NCBI GenBank assembly: GCA_913775175.1
Contig: CAJYKU010000031.1
Coordinates: 19,636-83,635 of the forward strand
Length of the DNA stretch: 64,000 nucleotides
Source of the DNA: an uncultured Pantoea sp.
GTDB taxonomy: Bacteria > Pseudomonadota > Gammaproteobacteria > Enterobacterales > Enterobacteriaceae
Reading direction: 5' to 3'
Shown: positions 61,029 to 64,000 of the stretch, one piece after another
Layout of the letters: every line of letters starts with the position of its first letter
Position numbering within the stretch: position 1 is the first letter of the stretch
Program-made: the position numbers and the translations under genes
Notes under the pieces: generated by a model
Databases searched by the model: none
The model's input: only the letters and a program-made list of their open reading frames with translations
What the model was told of the DNA's origin: nothing

Positions 61029-61281
61029 GTCATCGTATATAAATATCTACGCGCTCAGTACCTGTCCCGCTTATCACTCCAGTTACCAATGGCTGCTGCC
61101 AGTGGCGTTTTTACGTGTCTTTCCGGGTTGGACTCAAAACGATAGTTACCGGAGGAGGCGCGGTAGTCGGACTAAACGGGGAGTTCGTGCACACAGCCCA
61201 GCCTGGAGCGAACTGCCTAAACGGAACCGAGTGTCAGGCGTGGTATGAGAAAATGCGGCCAATACGTACTGCGTACAAGCC

Positions 61282-61308
61282 AAAAAAAGGAGCCACAGGC
61301 TCCTTTTT
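61282..61308. terminator. Terminator of ppc
   Basis: AAAAAGGAGCC/GGCTCCTTTTT with an ACA loop, 23 bases after the ppc stop. On the minus strand it ends in a run of seven T residues. It marks chromosomal DNA immediately right of the plasmid remnant. Confidence 0.88.
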
Positions 61309-61331
61309 CCGGATGTCCTGATGTATCGCGC

Positions 61332-63983
61332 TTAGCCGGTATTACGCATACCGGCGGCGACGCCAGCAATCGTAACCATCAGCGCCTGCTCGACACGGGC
61401 ATCTGGCTCTTCGCCATCCGCTTCCTGGGCACGGGCGCGCTGCAGCAGTTCTGCCTGCAATACATTCAGGGGATCGGTGTAGACGTTGCGTAGCGCAATC
61501 GACTCTGCAATCCACGGCTGGTCGGCCATCAGATGGGCATCATTGGCTATGGTCAGAACGGCTTTAATATCCGCTTCCAGCTGATCGCGCAGCTGTTTAC
61601 CCAGTGGCCAGAGTGATTTATCAACCAGACGCTGATCGTAATACTCTGCCAGCCACAGATCCGCTTTGGAGAACACCATCTCCAGCATTCCCAGACGGGT
61701 CGAGAAAAAGGGCCAGTCGCGACACATCGTTTCCAGCTGATCCTGATGTCCCTGATCCATCGCTTTCTGCAGAGCGGCACCTGCACCCAGCCATGCAGGC
61801 AACATCAGGCGATTCTGCGTCCAGGCAAAGATCCAGGGAATGGCGCGCAGCGATTCAACGCCACCGGTTGGACGGCGTTTTGCCGGACGCGATCCCAGCG
61901 GCAATTTACCCAGCTCCTGTTCCGGCGTTGCGGAGCGGAAGTAGGGAACAAAATCAGGGTTTTCGCGCACATACCCGCGATACATCGCGCAGGAATGGGC
62001 GGAAAGTCCGTTCATGATCTCGCGCCACTCCTGCTTTGGCTCAGGTGGTGGCATCAGGTTGGCTTCAAGAATAGCGCCTGTATAGAGCGAGAGGCTGGCA
62101 GTGGTGACTTCCGGCAAACCATATTTAAAGCGGATCATCTCTCCCTGTTCAGTCACGCGCAGGCCACCTTTCAGGCTGCCCGGCGGCTGAGACAGCAGGG
62201 CGGCATGTGCTGGTGCGCCACCGCGGCCAATTGAGCCACCGCGTCCATGAAACAGTGTCAGAGTAATGCCGGCTTTTTCACAGGTTTTGATCAGGGCGTC
62301 CTGCGCCTGGTACTGCGCCCAGCTGGCTGCCATTACACCCGCATCTTTTGCTGAGTCAGAGTAGCCAATCATGACCATCTGCTTGCCGTTGATAAAACCG
62401 CGATACCAGTCAATATTGAGCAACTGAGTCATCACATCGTTGGCGTTGTTTAAATCGTCGAGCGTTTCAAACAGCGGTGCCACCGGCATAGCGTAAGGAA
62501 TGCCTGCCTCTTTCAGCAGCAGATGTACCGCCAGCACATCAGAAGGGGTTTTCGCCATTGAGATCACGTAGGCAGCGATAGAGCCCTGTGGTGCTTCAGC
62601 CGCCACTTTGCAGGTTTCCAGCACTTCGCGCGTGTTCTCTCCTGGCTCCCACTGGCGCGGCAGCAGCGGGCGTTTTGAATTTAATTCGCGGATCAGAAAC
62701 GCCTGTTTGTCAGCTTCTGACCAGCTTTCATAGTCGCCCAGACCGAGGTAACGGGTCACTTCGGCAATCGCTTCAGTGTGACGGCTGCTCTCCTGACGAA
62801 TATCGATGCGCACCAGCGGCACGCCGAAACATTTCACGCGACGCAGGGTATCCAGTAACTGGCCATTAGCGATAATACCCATACCGCACTGCTGCAGTGA
62901 TTGATAGATAGCAAAGAGTGGCTGCCAGAGCTGTTCATTCGATACCAGTAAATCAGCAGGGCGTGGCAGACGTTCACCTTTCAGCCGCTGCTCAAGATAA
63001 GCCTGGGTATTCATCAGCTGACTGCGAATACGTTTCAGAATAACGCGATAGGGCTCAATCGCTTCCGTATCGCCACATAGCTCACGCACTTCATCGCTGC
63101 ACTCAGACATCGACAGCTCTGAGATCAGCACACTCACATCACGCAGAAACAAATCCGCAGCTTTCCAGCGACTTAGCTGCATCACATGACGGGTTATCGG
63201 AGCAGTCACATTCGGATTGCCGTCGCGGTCGCCACCCATCCAGGAGGTAAATTTAACCGGAACAAAATCCACCGGCAGCTGAATACCAAAGGTTTCTTCA
63301 ACCTGTTCATTAAGTTCGCGCAGAAAAGCGGGTACGCCCTCCCACAAACTATTCTCTACCACCGCAAAGCCCCATTTGGCTTCATCAACCGGGGTCGGAC
63401 GATATTTGCGGATCTCATCAGTATGCCACGCCTGAGCGACCAGCTGACGCAGTCGACGCATCACTTTGTTGCGCTCATAGTCGGTGATATCAGCGTGATC
63501 GAGTTGCTCAAGGCAGCTATTTACTTCACCGAGTTTATGGATCAGCGTACGGCGGGTGATCTCCGTGGGATGCGCAGTCAGCACCAGCTCCAGTGACAGC
63601 TCCTCAATCGCCTGACGAATCGCTGTTTCACTGAGATCGCCATGCTGCTTAAGGCGCTCAAAGGTTTTTTTCAGCAACTCAGGATGATTGGCACCCTCGC
63701 CGCTGCGTGAGATGGTCTGATACTGTTCGGCCACATTGGTAAGGTTAAGGAACTGACTGAACGCGCGAGCTACTGGCAGCAGCTCATCATTAGAGAGGTT
63801 TTGCAGCGTTGACAGCAGTTCCTGGCGATGAGTGTCATTTCCTGCACGGGATGACTTGGAGAGCTTACGGATAGTTTCCACCCGATCGAGAATGTTCTCT
63901 CCCAGTGCATCCTTTATCGTATCCCCGAGCAGTTTGCCGAGCATACTGACATTACTTCGCATTGCGGAATATTGTTCGTTCAT
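61332..63983 (-). CDS. ppc: Phosphoenolpyruvate carboxylase
   Basis: Carboxylates phosphoenolpyruvate to oxaloacetate to refill the TCA cycle. It has 883 residues, the standard enteric length. Active-site motifs are [25 protein letters not shown] and [14 protein letters not shown]. The C-terminus AAGMRNTG is the conserved end. The ATG lies 17 bases from the window end, so the promoter is outside. In E. coli ppc is also in the metF neighbourhood, separated by other genes. Confidence 0.98.
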   Translation of the reverse strand: MNEQYSAMRSNVSMLGKLLGDTIKDALGENILDRVETIRKLSKSSRAGNDTHRQELLSTLQNLSNDELLPVARAFSQFLNLTNVAEQYQTISRSGEGANHPELLKKTFERLKQHGDLSETAIRQAIEELSLELVLTAHPTEITRRTLIHKLGEVNSCLEQLDHADITDYERNKVMRRLRQLVAQAWHTDEIRKYRPTPVDEAKWGFAVVENSLWEGVPAFLRELNEQVEETFGIQLPVDFVPVKFTSWMGGDRDGNPNVTAPITRHVMQLSRWKAADLFLRDVSVLISELSMSECSDEVRELCGDTEAIEPYRVILKRIRSQLMNTQAYLEQRLKGERLPRPADLLVSNEQLWQPLFAIYQSLQQCGMGIIANGQLLDTLRRVKCFGVPLVRIDIRQESSRHTEAIAEVTRYLGLGDYESWSEADKQAFLIRELNSKRPLLPRQWEPGENTREVLETCKVAAEAPQGSIAAYVISMAKTPSDVLAVHLLLKEAGIPYAMPVAPLFETLDDLNNANDVMTQLLNIDWYRGFINGKQMVMIGYSDSAKDAGVMAASWAQYQAQDALIKTCEKAGITLTLFHGRGGSIGRGGAPAHAALLSQPPGSLKGGLRVTEQGEMIRFKYGLPEVTTASLSLYTGAILEANLMPPPEPKQEWREIMNGLSAHSCAMYRGYVRENPDFVPYFRSATPEQELGKLPLGSRPAKRRPTGGVESLRAIPWIFAWTQNRLMLPAWLGAGAALQKAMDQGHQDQLETMCRDWPFFSTRLGMLEMVFSKADLWLAEYYDQRLVDKSLWPLGKQLRDQLEADIKAVLTIANDAHLMADQPWIAESIALRNVYTDPLNVLQAELLQRARAQEADGEEPDARVEQALMVTIAGVAAGMRNTG

Positions 63984-64000
63984 TTGACCCTGACACCCTT

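Larger units (their letters stand above)
56940..61264 (+). mobile_element. Chromosomally integrated ColE1/p15A-type plasmid remnant
   Basis: About 4.3 kb inserted between metF and ppc. The left part is the 3' end of a ColE1-type mobA with nested mobB and mobD. The middle holds a lipase and an overlapping lipoprotein gene. The right part is the RNA I/RNA II control region, closely similar to p15A/ColE1 (TTCTTGAGATCC, CCGGGTTGGACTCAAAACGA, GTGTCAGGCGTGGTATGAGA) up to a sharp end at about 61264. Missing are the rest of RNA II with the primer-DNA transition site, oriT, mobC and about the first two-thirds of mobA. These lie in one contiguous arc of a circular plasmid, so a single deletion or the integration event itself removed them. 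Confidence 0.9.
60883..61264 (+). ncRNA. RNA II replication primer, 3'-truncated
   Basis: The transcript expected from the RNA II promoter retains the RNA I-complementary stem-loops and the conserved mid-portion (GGCTGCTGCCAGTGGC, CCGGGTTGGACTCAAAACGA, CGATAGTTACCGGA). It ends about 380 nt in, at the GCGGCC where p15A continues CATAACAGCGG. A working primer needs roughly 550 nt to reach the RNase H cut and DNA start, so replication from this copy is not possible. Confidence 0.85.

Noticed and set aside
61115..61321. A 68-codon open frame downstream of the lipoprotein
   Set aside because: It lies in the RNA II region, whose bases are conserved for RNA structure, and runs across the junction into chromosomal DNA.
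56806..61331. Prophage or transposon as explanation for the metF-ppc insert
   Set aside because: No integrase, transposase, terminal inverted repeats or tRNA site; the gene content is that of a small ColE1-type plasmid.

Overview
The window is a chromosomal segment of a member of the Enterobacterales. The long stretches of E. coli-like synteny, the emrD gene between fpr and glpX, the direct trmL-cpxA junction and the absence of gpmM and menA at their usual sites suggest an Erwiniaceae genome (Erwinia/Pantoea type). That placement is inferred, because no rRNA gene is present. About 93% of the window is ordinary core genome. No tRNA, rRNA, CRISPR array or intact insertion sequence was seen.

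Layout. 0-5.9 kb: the 3' part of pyrE, then slmA-dut-coaBC (minus), radC, rpmB-rpmG-mutM and coaD. 5.9-22.3 kb: the lipopolysaccharide (LPS) core region, with waaE-waaA-(wabG-like)-waaQ, waaH, a polysaccharide deacetylase, a GT4 glycosyltransferase, tdh-kbl, hldD-waaF-waaC, an AT-rich gene of unknown function, a waaL-type O-antigen ligase and an extra GT9 enzyme. Compared with E. coli K-12, the block from waaH to waaL is inverted as a unit. 22.4-28.4 kb: yibQ-envC, yibN-grxC-secB-gpsA, cysE and trmL. 28.5-36.4 kb: cpxRA, cpxP with the 3'UTR-derived sRNA CpxQ, fieF, pfkA, sbp, cdh and tpiA. 36.5-51 kb: yiiQ, fpr, emrD, glpX and glpFK, zapB, rraA, hslVU, ftsN (with a six-copy 36-bp minisatellite), cytR, priA and rpmE. 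51.4-56.8 kb: the methionine regulon (metJ, metBL, metF) with clear MetJ operator arrays. 61.3-64 kb: ppc.

The exceptional region is about 56.94-61.26 kb, between metF and ppc. It is a piece of a small ColE1/p15A-type mobilizable plasmid embedded in the chromosome. In order it holds the 3' end of a mobA relaxase gene (broken by a one-base frameshift in a G run), the nested mobB and mobD genes, a 679-residue class-3 lipase, an overlapping lipoprotein gene, and then the RNA I/RNA II replication-control region with both promoters and the RNA I terminator. RNA II stops abruptly before the primer-DNA transition site, so the origin, oriT, mobC and most of mobA are missing and the element cannot replicate or transfer itself. 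The lipase/lipoprotein pair has the look of an antibacterial phospholipase effector (type VI secretion Tle2-like) with its membrane-anchored immunity protein. The retained RNA I gene could interfere with incoming related plasmids. Both functional readings are hypotheses; the plasmid origin of the DNA is well supported by the sequence itself.

Together the core genes cover pyrimidine and CoA synthesis, division control (SlmA, EnvC, ZapB, FtsN), LPS core assembly, envelope stress sensing (Cpx), central carbon and glycerol metabolism and methionine synthesis. Several regulatory sites can be read directly: GlpR and CRP sites before glpF, a sigma-32 promoter before hslV, a Cra site before pfkA, a CpxR box before cpxP, and met boxes before metB and metF.
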